Source of the DNA: Pseudomonadota bacterium
Lineage (GTDB): Bacteria > Pseudomonadota > Gammaproteobacteria > Burkholderiales > Burkholderiaceae_C
Assembly: GCA_023460715.1 (NCBI GenBank)
Contig: JAEWPH010000304.1
Coordinates: 50,320 to 114,319, forward strand
Direction: 5' to 3'
Length of the DNA stretch: 64,000 nt
Shown here piece by piece: positions 17,087-25,574 of the stretch; the first letter of the stretch is position 1, and every line of letters begins with the position of its first letter. A program made the translations under genes and the position numbers. Below the pieces are notes generated by a model, which was not told the DNA's origin, ran no database searches, and saw only the letters and a list, made by a program, of their open reading frames with translations.

Positions 17087-18601
17087 ATGAGCCAGATCAC
17101 ACGCTGCCCCTCCTGCGGCACGACCTTCAAGGTCGTGGCCGACCAGTTGCGGATCTCCGATGGATGGGTGCGCTGTGGTCAATGCAAGGACGTCTTCGAC
17201 GCGGCCGCTCATCTGGTCGTGATCGAGACGGCGCAGCTCCTTCCGGAGATGCGATTCGACGGGCTGCGCACCGGCTCTGCTGAAGGCAGCGCCACCCCGC
17301 CTGCGGCGCCCGTCCGGGTGTGGGGCAGCGCACGGACGCCGTCGTCGGCCCCGCCAGCACCCTTCAGCTCTGCCCCCCCGTCGCCGGTCGTGCCTGTCGA
17401 AAGGGACGGGGCGCCCGTGGGATGGTCTGATGCAGAGCCTGGCGCACGGGGCCGCCCGGACCCAAGCCTTCCCGGTGTCATGGCGCAAACGAACACGACC
17501 GGTCGTCCGTCCGTTGAGGTGCCCCCTTTTCTGGCGACGAGCACCTCTGCGGGAGTGGGCGGCGCCCAGGGGTGGTCGCTGGAACCCCAGTCGCCCTATG
17601 GCTGGACGACACGCGCGCCTGCGGTGCCGCACACGGATGTAGCGCCTGAGCTTTCGCACGGCAGCAGTGCCATGTCTTCTGGCGCCTCGCCGGGATCCGC
17701 TACCTCCGCTACGCCGGAGCCGGCTGGCTATGAGCTGCCTTTTGCGCAACTGCGCGATTCGGAATGGCCGGAGGACCTGGAACTGGAGGTGCCGGTACAG
17801 ACGCCGGAGGTCGAGCGGCCGCTGCCGGTGTTGTCCGATGTGCCGCCGCCGGAGCTGCCGGGCCCTGAAGCCGGAATCCGTCCCGGACTCTTGATTGCTC
17901 CGAGCGCCGACTCTGCTGCGCAAGCGAACGACGACTCGGAACAGGAAGGTGATTCCCTTCCCGCGGCTCTCGGTGCCGCCGCGGCATCCCCCCGCTTGCC
18001 CCTGCCACAGCGGGGTCCGCATGCGGCCGAAGAGGCGGTCTCCCACCTGGGCGACGACGATGGCCCGGAGGCGCCCGGCGCGGATGAACCCAGTTTTGTG
18101 CGGACCGCACGCCGCCAGGCGTTCTGGAGCAGCCCCACCACGCGGGGCGTGCTGGCCCTGTGCGTGCTGGTGCTGGCAGCATTGCTGCTCTCACAGGTCG
18201 CGGTGCGCGAGCGCGACGCGCTTGCTGCGCGCCATCCTGGCCTGCGCGGCACGCTGGAGGTGCTTTGCGGGCCGTGGCAATGCAGCCTGGCGCCGCCGCG
18301 ACGCATCGCGGACGTAGTGATCGACAGCTCTTCGTTCACCCGCGGGCGCACGGACACCTATCTGCTGTCGATGACCATTAAGAACAACAACGCCGACACA
18401 GCCGTCGCCATGCCCGCCGTCGAACTGACGCTGACGGACGCGCAAGACCAGCCCCTGCTGCGCAAGGTGCTGCAGGCGGGCGAGATCGCCGCACCGCGCG
18501 AGTTGTCAGCCCGGGGCGAGTGGTCCGGTGCGTTTTCGCTCAACGTGGCAGACGTCGGCAGCCGCGTGGCGGGCTATCGCCTGCTGGCGTTCTATCCGTG
18601 A
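17087..18601 (+). CDS. Zinc-ribbon DUF3426 membrane protein
   Basis: A 504-residue protein. The N-terminus CPSCGTTFKVVADQL...VRCGQCKDVFDA (residues 6-38) is the MJ0042-type zinc finger with two CxxC pairs. A long low-complexity Pro/Ser/Ala linker follows (about 60-335). One transmembrane helix comes next (GVLALCVLVLAALLLSQVAV, about 352-371). The DUF3426 domain (about 385-504) contains the VIDSSSFTRGRTDTYLLSMTIKNN strand and VAMPAVELTLTDAQDQPLLR. The zinc ribbon is therefore cytoplasmic and the C-terminal domain periplasmic. Function is unknown; the arrangement suggests a link between cytoplasmic nucleic acid or protein binding and the envelope. It follows prmA by 45 bp, as in many relatives. 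Confidence 0.85.
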   Translation: MSQITRCPSCGTTFKVVADQLRISDGWVRCGQCKDVFDAAAHLVVIETAQLLPEMRFDGLRTGSAEGSATPPAAPVRVWGSARTPSSAPPAPFSSAPPSPVVPVERDGAPVGWSDAEPGARGRPDPSLPGVMAQTNTTGRPSVEVPPFLATSTSAGVGGAQGWSLEPQSPYGWTTRAPAVPHTDVAPELSHGSSAMSSGASPGSATSATPEPAGYELPFAQLRDSEWPEDLELEVPVQTPEVERPLPVLSDVPPPELPGPEAGIRPGLLIAPSADSAAQANDDSEQEGDSLPAALGAAAASPRLPLPQRGPHAAEEAVSHLGDDDGPEAPGADEPSFVRTARRQAFWSSPTTRGVLALCVLVLAALLLSQVAVRERDALAARHPGLRGTLEVLCGPWQCSLAPPRRIADVVIDSSSFTRGRTDTYLLSMTIKNNNADTAVAMPAVELTLTDAQDQPLLRKVLQAGEIAAPRELSARGEWSGAFSLNVADVGSRVAGYRLLAFYP

Positions 18602-18789
18602 AGGCGTCGGACCCGCTGCCCCTGTCGGCATTCCAGGTTGGAGCGCTGGATGGTTCATCGTCCGGTGGCTACCTGCACCATGGCTGCATGGAGGTCTGTC
18701 CGCGCTTCGGTCGCATGGTTCCGGCCAGCCCACGGTGCTGACCTTTTCACCGATCCGTTCATTCCTTTCAACGCACTACCTCTACCTGT

Positions 18790-19689
18790 ATGGCCGTTCT
18801 GATTTGTGGTTCCCTGGCTTTCGACACCATCATGACCTTCGAGGGCCGCTTCGCGGAGCAGATCCTGCCGGAGCAGTTGCACATCCTCAATGTGTCCTTC
18901 CTCGTCCCATCGCTGCGGCGTGACTTTGGGGGCTGTGCCGGCAACATCGCCTACAGCCTCAAGTTGCTGGGCGGCGATCCGCTGCCCATGGCCACGCTCG
19001 GCACCGACGGTGCGGACTACCTGCAGCGCCTGCAGGATCTGGGCATCGATACGCGCCATGTGGGACGGGTGGAAGACACGTTCACGGCGCAGGCGCTGAT
19101 CATGACGGACCGCGACAACAACCAGATCACCGCCTTCCACCCGGGAGCCATGATGCAGGCCCATAGCAACCGCGTGGAAGCGGCGCCGGAGGTGAAGCTG
19201 GGCATCGTGGCACCCGACGGGCGCGATGCCATGGTGCAGCACGCGGCGCAGTTCGCCGCCGCGGGCATTCCGTTCGTGTTCGATCCGGGCCAGGGGCTGC
19301 CGATGTTCAACGGCGAAGAGCTCTCGCGCTTCGTCGAGCAGGCCGATTGGGTCACGGTGAACGACTACGAAGGCAAGATGCTGTGCGAACGCACGGGTTG
19401 GAGCTTGGCAGAGCTGTCGCGCAAGGTGCGGGGACTGGTCGTCACCCTCGGGGCGGAGGGCTGCGACGTCTGGGAGCTGGGCATCGCCACCCGCGTACCA
19501 CCCGCGGTGCCGGCCCAGGTGGTGGACCCCACCGGCTGCGGTGACGCTTGGCGGGGTGCGCTGCTCTTCGGCCTGGAGCGGGGATGGTCGCTGGCGCGCT
19601 GCGCGGAGCTGGGCAACCGTCTGGGCGCGCTGAAGATCGCCCAGCGTGGACCACAAAACTACCGTCTGGATTTTCCACAGCCTGTCTGA
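18790..19689 (+). CDS. PfkB-family carbohydrate/adenosine-type kinase
   Basis: A 299-residue ribokinase-fold enzyme. The N-terminus VLICGSLAFDTIM is followed by DFGGCAGNIAYSLKLLGG, the PfkB substrate lid and GGxxxN motif. The C-terminal VVDPTGCGDAWRGALLFGLERG is the anion-hole/catalytic-base signature (DPTGxGD, Asp as base). The family phosphorylates sugars or nucleosides. The closest reading is the adenosine-kinase-like branch of betaproteobacteria, but substrate cannot be assigned. It stands alone, 188 bp after the zinc-ribbon gene, and ends before a terminator shared with the convergent histone-like gene. Confidence 0.85.
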   Translation: MAVLICGSLAFDTIMTFEGRFAEQILPEQLHILNVSFLVPSLRRDFGGCAGNIAYSLKLLGGDPLPMATLGTDGADYLQRLQDLGIDTRHVGRVEDTFTAQALIMTDRDNNQITAFHPGAMMQAHSNRVEAAPEVKLGIVAPDGRDAMVQHAAQFAAAGIPFVFDPGQGLPMFNGEELSRFVEQADWVTVNDYEGKMLCERTGWSLAELSRKVRGLVVTLGAEGCDVWELGIATRVPPAVPAQVVDPTGCGDAWRGALLFGLERGWSLARCAELGNRLGALKIAQRGPQNYRLDFPQPV

Positions 19690-19732
19690 GCTTGTGCTTT
19701 GGATCCCGCCTGGGTAGGCGGGGCCCAGGCAT

Positions 19733-19758
19733 AAAAAAACCCGGTGCATGCACCGGGT
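19733..19758 (-). terminator. Terminator of the histone-like gene (acts on the minus strand)
   Basis: ACCCGGTGCATGCACCGGGT (19739-19758) is a perfect palindrome preceded on the plus strand by seven A. Read on the minus strand this is a hairpin followed by a T-run. Confidence 0.85.
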
Positions 19759-19782
19759 CGATGACTGAAGCCAGTCCGAGCC

Positions 19783-20256
19783 TTACGGCTTGCCGCCCGT
19801 GGGGAACGGCCAGGCGGCCTGGGGGTTCAGCGTGGTCTGTGCTGCAGGGGCCGGGGCCGCAGCAGGCGCCTTGGCCGCCTTCTTGGGGGCAGGCTTCTTG
19901 GCAGCGGGTGCGGCAGCCTTCTTCGCCGGAGCAGCAGCCTTCTTGGCAGGCGCAGCGGCCTTCTTTGCAGGTGCTGCAGCCTTCTTGGCCGGTGCTGCCT
20001 TCTTCGCTGCTACGGCCTTCTTGGCGGGAGCGGCCTTCTTTGCAGGTGCTGCGGCCTTCTTAGCCGGCGCTGCCTTCTTCGCTGCTACGGCCTTCTTGGC
20101 GGGAGCGGCCTTCTTTGCAGGTGCCGCGGCCTTCTTGGCCGGTGCTGCCTTCTTCGCTACTACGGCCTTCTTGGCGGGAGCGGCCTTCTTTGCTGCCACA
20201 GCCTTCTTGGCGGGGGCAGCCTTCTTCACGGCGGTTTTTTTCGCAGTTGCCATCAT
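19783..20256 (-). CDS. Histone H1-like, lysine/alanine-rich DNA-binding protein
   Basis: A 157-residue protein made almost entirely of KKAAPAKKA-type repeats up to residue about 130. A less regular tail ends AQTTLNPQAAWPFPTGGKP. It resembles the C-terminal tails of eukaryotic H1 and the bacterial H1-like proteins of Bordetella (BpH1) and Chlamydia (HctB). The role is non-specific DNA compaction. Start ATGATG follows AAGGAG at ideal spacing; either Met (20256 or 20253) could be used. The repeats (KKAAPAKKA and variants) at the DNA level are prone to length change. It lies downstream of nrdB, separated by a strong hairpin. Confidence 0.85.
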   Translation of the reverse strand: MMATAKKTAVKKAAPAKKAVAAKKAAPAKKAVVAKKAAPAKKAAAPAKKAAPAKKAVAAKKAAPAKKAAAPAKKAAPAKKAVAAKKAAPAKKAAAPAKKAAAPAKKAAAPAKKAAAPAAKKPAPKKAAKAPAAAPAPAAQTTLNPQAAWPFPTGGKP

Positions 20257-20315
20257 TTTCTCCTTGGTTCAATTTGCAAAGAGCACTTCATGCCTGCATT
20301 GGGCACGAAATGATC

Positions 20316-20343
20316 CATGGGGATGGGTGACCCCATCCCCATG
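20316..20343. terminator. Perfect 12-bp hairpin after nrdB
   Basis: CATGGGGATGGG and CCCATCCCCATG pair perfectly around a 4-nt loop. It is 88 bp downstream of the nrdB stop and about 60 bp upstream of the histone-like gene. There is no proper T-run (only ATTT), so it may act as an mRNA stabiliser or weak terminator. Confidence 0.6.
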
Positions 20344-20430
20344 AATGCGGAAACGCTCCGCCGCAGAGGTCTGCGTGCAAGACCCGTTGAGGAGCGTGGT
20401 GAAAGATGCATGGCCTGGAATGCTGGGGTC

Positions 20431-21618
20431 TTAATCCCAGGACAGCGCGCCGCCGGATTGGTACTCGATGACGCGGGTTTCGAAGAAGTTGCGCTCCTTC
20501 TTCAAATCGATCATTTCGCTCATCCAGGGGAAGGGGTTCTCTTCATTCGGGAAGAGGGCTTCGAGACCGATCTGCGTGGCGCGCCGGTTGGCGATGTAGC
20601 GCAGGTAGCCCTTGAACATGGATGCATTCATGCCCAGGACGCCGCGGGGCATGGTGTCTTCGGCGTACTGGTACTCCAGTTCGACCGCCTTCATGAACAG
20701 GGCCTTGATCTCTTCCTTGAACTCCGCGGTCCACAGGTGCGGGTTCTCAAGTTTGAGCTGATTGATCAGGTCGATGCCGAAGTTGCAGTGCATCGACTCG
20801 TCGCGAAGGATGTACTGGTACTGCTCTGCAGCGCCGGTCATCTTGTTCTGGCGGCCCAGCGCCAGGATCTGCGTGAAGCCGACGTAGAAGAACAGGCCTT
20901 CCATCAGGCACGCAAAGACGATCAGGGACTTGAGCAGCGTCTGGTCGGTCTCCGGCGTACCGGTCTTGAAGTCCGGGTCCATGATCGCCTCGATGAAGGG
21001 GATCAGGAATTCATCCTTGTTGCGGATCGACGCGACCTCGTTGTAGGCGTTGAAGATCTCGCTCTCGTCGAGGCCGAGCGACTCGACGATGTACTGGTAG
21101 GCGTGCGTGTGGATCGCCTCCTCGAAGGCCTGGCGCAGCAGGAACTGGCGGCACTCGGGGGCGGTGATGTGGCGGTACGTGCCCAGCACGATGTTGTTGG
21201 CCGCGAGCGAATCCGCCGTCACGAAGAAGCCGAGGTTGCGCTTGACGATGCGGCGCTCGTCTTCGGTCAGGCCGTTCGGGTCCTTCCACAACGCGATGTC
21301 GCGCGTCATGTTCACTTCCTGCGGCATCCAGTGGTTGGCGCAGGTGGCCAGGTACTTCTCCCAGGCCCACTTGTACTTGAAGGGAACGAGCTGATTGACG
21401 TCGGTCTGGCCGTTGATGATGCGCTTGTCGGCGGCATTCACGCGGCGATGCTGTGCAGCGGCCGGCGTAGCGGAAGCGTCGGTGGCGGAGCCGGAAACGG
21501 GTTGCAGTGCAGCGCCTTGAAAAGACGCCGGCGGAACGTCCGCCTGGCGGTTGTTGGACAAACCGCCGTCCGTTGGTTTTTGCGATGAGGGCTTGACTTC
21601 TTCGTCCCAGGTCAGCAT
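20431..21618 (-). CDS. nrdB: Ribonucleotide reductase class Ia, beta (radical) subunit
   Basis: A 395-residue protein that carries the diiron centre and tyrosyl radical used by NrdA. Residues typical of the metal site are in [39 protein letters not shown] and [15 protein letters not shown]. The C-terminal tail [14 protein letters not shown] is the part that docks to NrdA. The ATG at 21618 ([13 protein letters not shown]) is chosen; an upstream Met at 21657 lies in the intergenic part. An N-terminal extension of about 60 residues rich in Ser/Ala/Pro precedes the core. It lies 143 bp after nrdA with a hairpin between. Confidence 0.95.
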   Translation of the reverse strand: MLTWDEEVKPSSQKPTDGGLSNNRQADVPPASFQGAALQPVSGSATDASATPAAAQHRRVNAADKRIINGQTDVNQLVPFKYKWAWEKYLATCANHWMPQEVNMTRDIALWKDPNGLTEDERRIVKRNLGFFVTADSLAANNIVLGTYRHITAPECRQFLLRQAFEEAIHTHAYQYIVESLGLDESEIFNAYNEVASIRNKDEFLIPFIEAIMDPDFKTGTPETDQTLLKSLIVFACLMEGLFFYVGFTQILALGRQNKMTGAAEQYQYILRDESMHCNFGIDLINQLKLENPHLWTAEFKEEIKALFMKAVELEYQYAEDTMPRGVLGMNASMFKGYLRYIANRRATQIGLEALFPNEENPFPWMSEMIDLKKERNFFETRVIEYQSGGALSWD

Positions 21619-21720
21619 AGGTTTTCCCGTGATCGGATTATGAAAGCAGCGCTGCAAAATGAAAAGCGCTGAGGCAAGGTGCTGCCGTGTTTTGTTGCTC
21701 TACAGCACATGCTAAAAGGC

Positions 21721-21744
21721 ACGAAGAGGTGTGCACCTCTTCGT
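21721..21744 (-). terminator. Hairpin between nrdA and nrdB
   Basis: ACGAAGAGGTG and CACCTCTTCGT pair perfectly across 2 nt, starting 17 bp after the nrdA stop. On the minus strand it is followed by GCCTTTTAGC. It looks like a leaky terminator or processing site that would lower nrdB relative to nrdA, or protect the nrdA 3' end. Confidence 0.65.
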
Positions 21745-21761
21745 CCTTCGCAGGCGTGTTG

Positions 21762-24668
21762 TCACTGGCAGGCTTCGCAGGTCTGGTCTTCGATGGGCGT
21801 GAAGCGCACATCGGTCGCGGGGGCTGCTGCAGCCACTGGCTGTGCAGGCGCCGCACTCACGCCGCCGGCGTCGCTGCCGGAGGAAACGGAGTTGAGCTGG
21901 CGCGTGTTCACGGTGCTCATCTCCACGTGGGTGGCGCTTTGCGTGCGCAGGTAGTACGTGGTCTTGAGGCCGCGCACCCAGGCGAGCTTGTAGGTATCGT
22001 CGAGCTTCTTGCCCGATGCGCCGGCCATGTAGATGTTCAGGCTCTGGGCCTGGTCGATCCACTTCTGGCGGCGCGACGCGGCTTCCACCAGCCATGAGGG
22101 AGCGACTTCGAAGGCGGTGGAGTACAGCGCCTTGACGTCGTGCGGCACGCGGTCGATGGCATGGAGCGAGCCCTTGAAGTGCTTGAGGTCCATGACCATC
22201 ACATCGTCCCACAGGCCCAGGCGCTTCAGATCACGGACCAGGTAGCCGTTGATCACGGTGAACTCGCCCGACAGGTTGGACTTCACGGACAGGTTGCCGA
22301 ATGAGGGTTCGATGGACGCGTCCACACCGACGATGTTGGAGATGGTGGCGGTGGGCGCGATGGCCACGCAGTTGGAGTTGCGCATGCCGTCCTGCGCGAT
22401 CTTCTTGCGCAGGGCATCCCAGTCCAGCGTGGAAGAACGGTCCACTTCGACGAAGCCGCCGCGGGCTTTTTCCAGCAGGTCCAGCGTGTCGAACGGCAGG
22501 ATGCCGCGGTCCCACAGCGAACCGGTGTAGCTGTCGTACTTGCCGCGTTCCTTGGCCAGTTCGGTCGAAGCCCAGTAGGCGTAGTAGCAGATGGCTTCCA
22601 TCGACTGGTCGGCGAATTCCACTGCCGCCTGGGAGGCGTAGGGAATGCGCAGTTCGTACAGGCTGTCCTGGAAGGCCATGAGGCCCAGGCCCACCGGACG
22701 ATGGCGCATGTTGGAGGCGCGGGCCTTTTCGACGGCGTAGTAATTGATGTCGATGACGTTGTCGAGCATGCGCATGGCCACCGAGATGGTCTTGCGCAGC
22801 TTGGCGTGGTCCAGTTCCTTGCCGTTGGCGCCGTCCTTGAGGTGGCGCATGAGGTTCACGGAACCCAGGTTGCAGACAGCCGTTTCCGTGTCGCTGGTAT
22901 TGAGCGTGATTTCCGTGCAAAGGTTGGACGAGTGCACCACGCCGGCGTGCTGCTGGGGCGAGCGCACATTGCAGGCGTCCTTGAACGTGATCCAGGGGTG
23001 GCCGGTCTCGAACAGCATCGTCAGGATCTTGCGCCACAGGTCGGTGGCCTGGATGGTGCGCGAGGGCTTGATTTCGCCGCGTGCGGCCTTTTCCTCGTAG
23101 GCCACGTACGCCTTCTCGAAGTCGGCGCCGAACAGGTCGTGCAGGTCGGGCACGTTGGAGGGCGAGAACAGCGTCCAGGTGCCCTTTTCCATCACGCGGC
23201 GCATGAACAGGTCGGGGATCCAGTTGGCCGTGTTCATGTCGTGCGTGCGGCGGCGGTCATCGCCGGTGTTCTTACGCAGCTCCAGGAACTCCTCGATGTC
23301 CAGATGCCAGGTTTCCAGGTAGGTACACACGGCGCCCTTGCGCTTGCCGCCCTGGTTCACCGCCACGGCGGTGTCGTTGACCACCTTCAGGAAGGGCACC
23401 ACGCCCTGCGATTCGCCGTTGGTGCCCTTGATGTGGGAGCCCAGAGCGCGCACGCGCGTCCAGTCGTTGCCCAGGCCGCCGGCAAACTTGGAGAGCAGGG
23501 CGTTTTCCTTGATCGATTCATAGATGCCGTCCAGGTCGTCGGGCACCGTGGTCAGGTAGCAGCTGGAGAGCTGCGAGCGCAGCGTGCCGCTGTTGAACAG
23601 GGTGGGCGTGGACGACATGAAGTCGAACGACGACAGCACTTCATAGAACTCGATGGCGCGGGCTTCGCGATCCACCTCGTTCAACGCCAGGCCCATGGCC
23701 ACGCGCATGAAGAAAGCCTGCGGCAGTTCGATGCGCGTCTTGCGCACGTGCAGGAAGTAGCGGTCGTACAGCGTCTGCAGACCCAGGTAATCGAACTGCT
23801 GGTCCCGCTCGGCCTTCAGTGCCGCGCCGAGCTTGTGCAGGTCGTACATCTGCAGCAGCCGCGGGTCGAGCAGTTCGTTGTCCACACCCTTCTGAATGAA
23901 TTCAGGGAAATAGGCGGCATAGGCGGCGCCCATGTCGGCGGGGACGACGTCGCGGCCCAGCACTTCGCGCACGATGGTGTGCAGCAGCAGGCGTGCGGTG
24001 GCGTAGGTGTAGTCGGGGTCCTTTTCGATCAGCGTGCGCGCGGCCAGGATGGAGGCCTTGTAGACCTCGTCCATGGGCACGCCGTCGTAGAGGTTGCGCA
24101 TCGTCTCGGTGACGATGGGACCGGCCTTGATGTCGGCACCCAGGTTGGAGCACGCGGATTCGATGAGGCCGTGCAGGCGCAGGATGTCGAGTTGTACGCG
24201 CTGGCCGTTGTCGATCACGTGCAGGGCGGGCGTGGCCGGGGCCAGCTGCTCCTGGTGGTGCGTACGCTCCTGCGTGCGGCGTTCGCGGTAGAGGACGTAG
24301 GCGCGCGCCACTTCGTGGTGCTCGCCGCGCATCAGGCCCAGCTCGACGTGGTCCTGCACGTCTTCGATATGGAAGGTGCCGCCATTGGGACGCGAGCGCA
24401 TCAGCGCCCGGACCACGCCCTGGGTGAGGGCGTCCACCGTCTCGCGCACGCTGGCCGAAGCCGCCCCCTGGGTGCCATGCACTGCGAGGAAGGCTTTCAT
24501 CAGGGCGACGGCGATCTTCTGGGGCTCGAAGGGCACCACTGCGCCGTTGCGGCGGATGATCTGGTAGTGGGTGAGCGTCTCAGCGGAGTCGGCGGCTTCG
24601 GCGGGGGAAGCGGGCTGGACGGGGCGCTGAGCGGCGTCGGCGGACGAAAGATGGGGCGCAGCTTGCAT
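21762..24668 (-). CDS. nrdA: Ribonucleotide reductase class Ia, alpha (catalytic) subunit
   Basis: A 968-residue enzyme that reduces ribonucleoside diphosphates to deoxy forms. An N-terminal ATP-cone (YQIIRRNGAVVPFEPQKIAVALMKAF, about 32-57) gives dATP control. The barrel has SSCYLTTVPDDLDGIYESI, the Cys loop NLCTEITLNTSDTETAVCNLGSVNL and AIAPTATISNIVGVDASIEP. The C-terminal CEAC supplies the redox-shuttle cysteines. The ATG at 24668 (MQAAPHLSSADAA) follows AGAGAGGAAAA, a good ribosome-binding site. Paired NrdR boxes lie about 90-140 bp upstream. Confidence 0.97.
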   Translation of the reverse strand: MQAAPHLSSADAAQRPVQPASPAEAADSAETLTHYQIIRRNGAVVPFEPQKIAVALMKAFLAVHGTQGAASASVRETVDALTQGVVRALMRSRPNGGTFHIEDVQDHVELGLMRGEHHEVARAYVLYRERRTQERTHHQEQLAPATPALHVIDNGQRVQLDILRLHGLIESACSNLGADIKAGPIVTETMRNLYDGVPMDEVYKASILAARTLIEKDPDYTYATARLLLHTIVREVLGRDVVPADMGAAYAAYFPEFIQKGVDNELLDPRLLQMYDLHKLGAALKAERDQQFDYLGLQTLYDRYFLHVRKTRIELPQAFFMRVAMGLALNEVDREARAIEFYEVLSSFDFMSSTPTLFNSGTLRSQLSSCYLTTVPDDLDGIYESIKENALLSKFAGGLGNDWTRVRALGSHIKGTNGESQGVVPFLKVVNDTAVAVNQGGKRKGAVCTYLETWHLDIEEFLELRKNTGDDRRRTHDMNTANWIPDLFMRRVMEKGTWTLFSPSNVPDLHDLFGADFEKAYVAYEEKAARGEIKPSRTIQATDLWRKILTMLFETGHPWITFKDACNVRSPQQHAGVVHSSNLCTEITLNTSDTETAVCNLGSVNLMRHLKDGANGKELDHAKLRKTISVAMRMLDNVIDINYYAVEKARASNMRHRPVGLGLMAFQDSLYELRIPYASQAAVEFADQSMEAICYYAYWASTELAKERGKYDSYTGSLWDRGILPFDTLDLLEKARGGFVEVDRSSTLDWDALRKKIAQDGMRNSNCVAIAPTATISNIVGVDASIEPSFGNLSVKSNLSGEFTVINGYLVRDLKRLGLWDDVMVMDLKHFKGSLHAIDRVPHDVKALYSTAFEVAPSWLVEAASRRQKWIDQAQSLNIYMAGASGKKLDDTYKLAWVRGLKTTYYLRTQSATHVEMSTVNTRQLNSVSSGSDAGGVSAAPAQPVAAAAPATDVRFTPIEDQTCEACQ

Positions 24669-24757
24669 GGGTTTTCCTCTCTGTGGGCTGTCGGGGGGGC
24701 AGGTCGGCGGGACGGGTGCCGATCTGCAAGGAAGATGGGCCGGCTGGAAGCCGGAGC

Positions 24758-24773
24758 ACACTATATATGGGGT
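24758..24773. promoter_or_regulatory. NrdR box 1
   Basis: ACACTATATATGGGGT matches the NrdR consensus ACACWATATATWGTGT at most positions. Its centre is 32 bp from box 2, the usual three-turn spacing. Confidence 0.75.
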
Positions 24774-24789
24774 GTGTGGCGACCGCAAG

Positions 24790-24805
24790 GCACTACAGGT
24801 AGTGT
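24790..24805. promoter_or_regulatory. NrdR box 2
   Basis: GCACTACAGGTAGTGT is a near-palindrome with the CAC...GTGT ends of the NrdR consensus but a more divergent centre. With box 1 it should let NrdR repress nrdAB when dATP is high. Confidence 0.65.
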
Positions 24806-24974
24806 ACCGCGCGAAGCGGGTGAAGCGCTTGCAACCAGATGAATCCGTACGGACAGACCGCAGCGGATCGGCGGATTCTGGTGTCGCAAAACCGGCCGGG
24901 CCGGCGAGGATACGCGATCTGCAGGCCGTTCATGCCGGGACGGCCCCGCTTTTTTTCAGGCCGCTCGGCCCCGC

Positions 24975-25574
24975 TCAGCGGCGGCGTGGGAAACGCGCCA
25001 CAGGCCAGCCCAATCCATCTCGCAACCGGTCCCAGCGAAAGCCGGCCCCCGGGTCCTGCTTGCGTCCTGGGGCGATATCTTCGTGACCGGCGATGTGCGC
25101 GATCGGGTAGCGCAAGGCGATGTCCTGGCACAAGGCGGTGAGGGACGCGTACTGCGCTTCCTCGAAGCACTGGCCCTCCAGGCCTTCCAGTTCGATGCCG
25201 ATGGAATCGTTGTTGCAATTCTCTCGCCCACGGTAGCTGGAGGGGCCGGCATGCCACGCACGCTGATCGCAATCCACGAACTGCCAGACGACGCCCTCGC
25301 GTGTGACGAAGAAGTGGGCGGATACCTGCAGGCCCCGGATGCTCTGGAAGTAGGGGTGGGCATCCCAATCCAGGCGGTTGGTGAAGAGCTGCTGGACGCA
25401 GCCCGTGCCGTACTCGCCCGGGGGCAGGCTGATCGAGTGCACTACGATCAGGTCCACCGCGGCGCCCGCTGGTCGGGGGCCGAAGTTGGGTGATGCCAGG
25501 TAGCGGGCCGGTAGGTAGCGCCCGCCGTCCCATGCGCCTTGCGTGTCGCCGGTGGGATCAGGTTTCGTCGTCAT
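24975..25574 (-). CDS. ampD: 1,6-anhydro-N-acetylmuramyl-L-alanine amidase AmpD
   Basis: A 199-residue cytoplasmic zinc amidase that frees the peptide from recycled anhydro-muropeptides. The zinc site is formed by VVHSISLPPGEYG (first His), the NCNNDSIGIELEG block with catalytic Glu, and IAGHEDIAPGRKQDPG, which contains His and Asp ligands. Its product tripeptide is the substrate of Mpl at 11-12 kb. The ATG at 25574 (MTTKPDPTGDT) lies 17 bp inside the end of pilR, so the two are probably translated together. A much longer upstream frame is a shadow of pilR. Confidence 0.95.
   Translation of the reverse strand: MTTKPDPTGDTQGAWDGGRYLPARYLASPNFGPRPAGAAVDLIVVHSISLPPGEYGTGCVQQLFTNRLDWDAHPYFQSIRGLQVSAHFFVTREGVVWQFVDCDQRAWHAGPSSYRGRENCNNDSIGIELEGLEGQCFEEAQYASLTALCQDIALRYPIAHIAGHEDIAPGRKQDPGAGFRWDRLRDGLGWPVARFPRRR

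Noticed and set aside
19783..20256. Possible CRISPR-like or minisatellite array
   Set aside because: The regular DNA repeats code the KKAAPAKKA pattern of the histone-like protein; there are no spacers of equal size.
22701..24842. A 713-codon plus-strand frame, with similar long ones at 31671-33875 and 11059-12477
   Set aside because: These are antisense to nrdA, mdoH and mpl. They persist because of codon bias, not selection.
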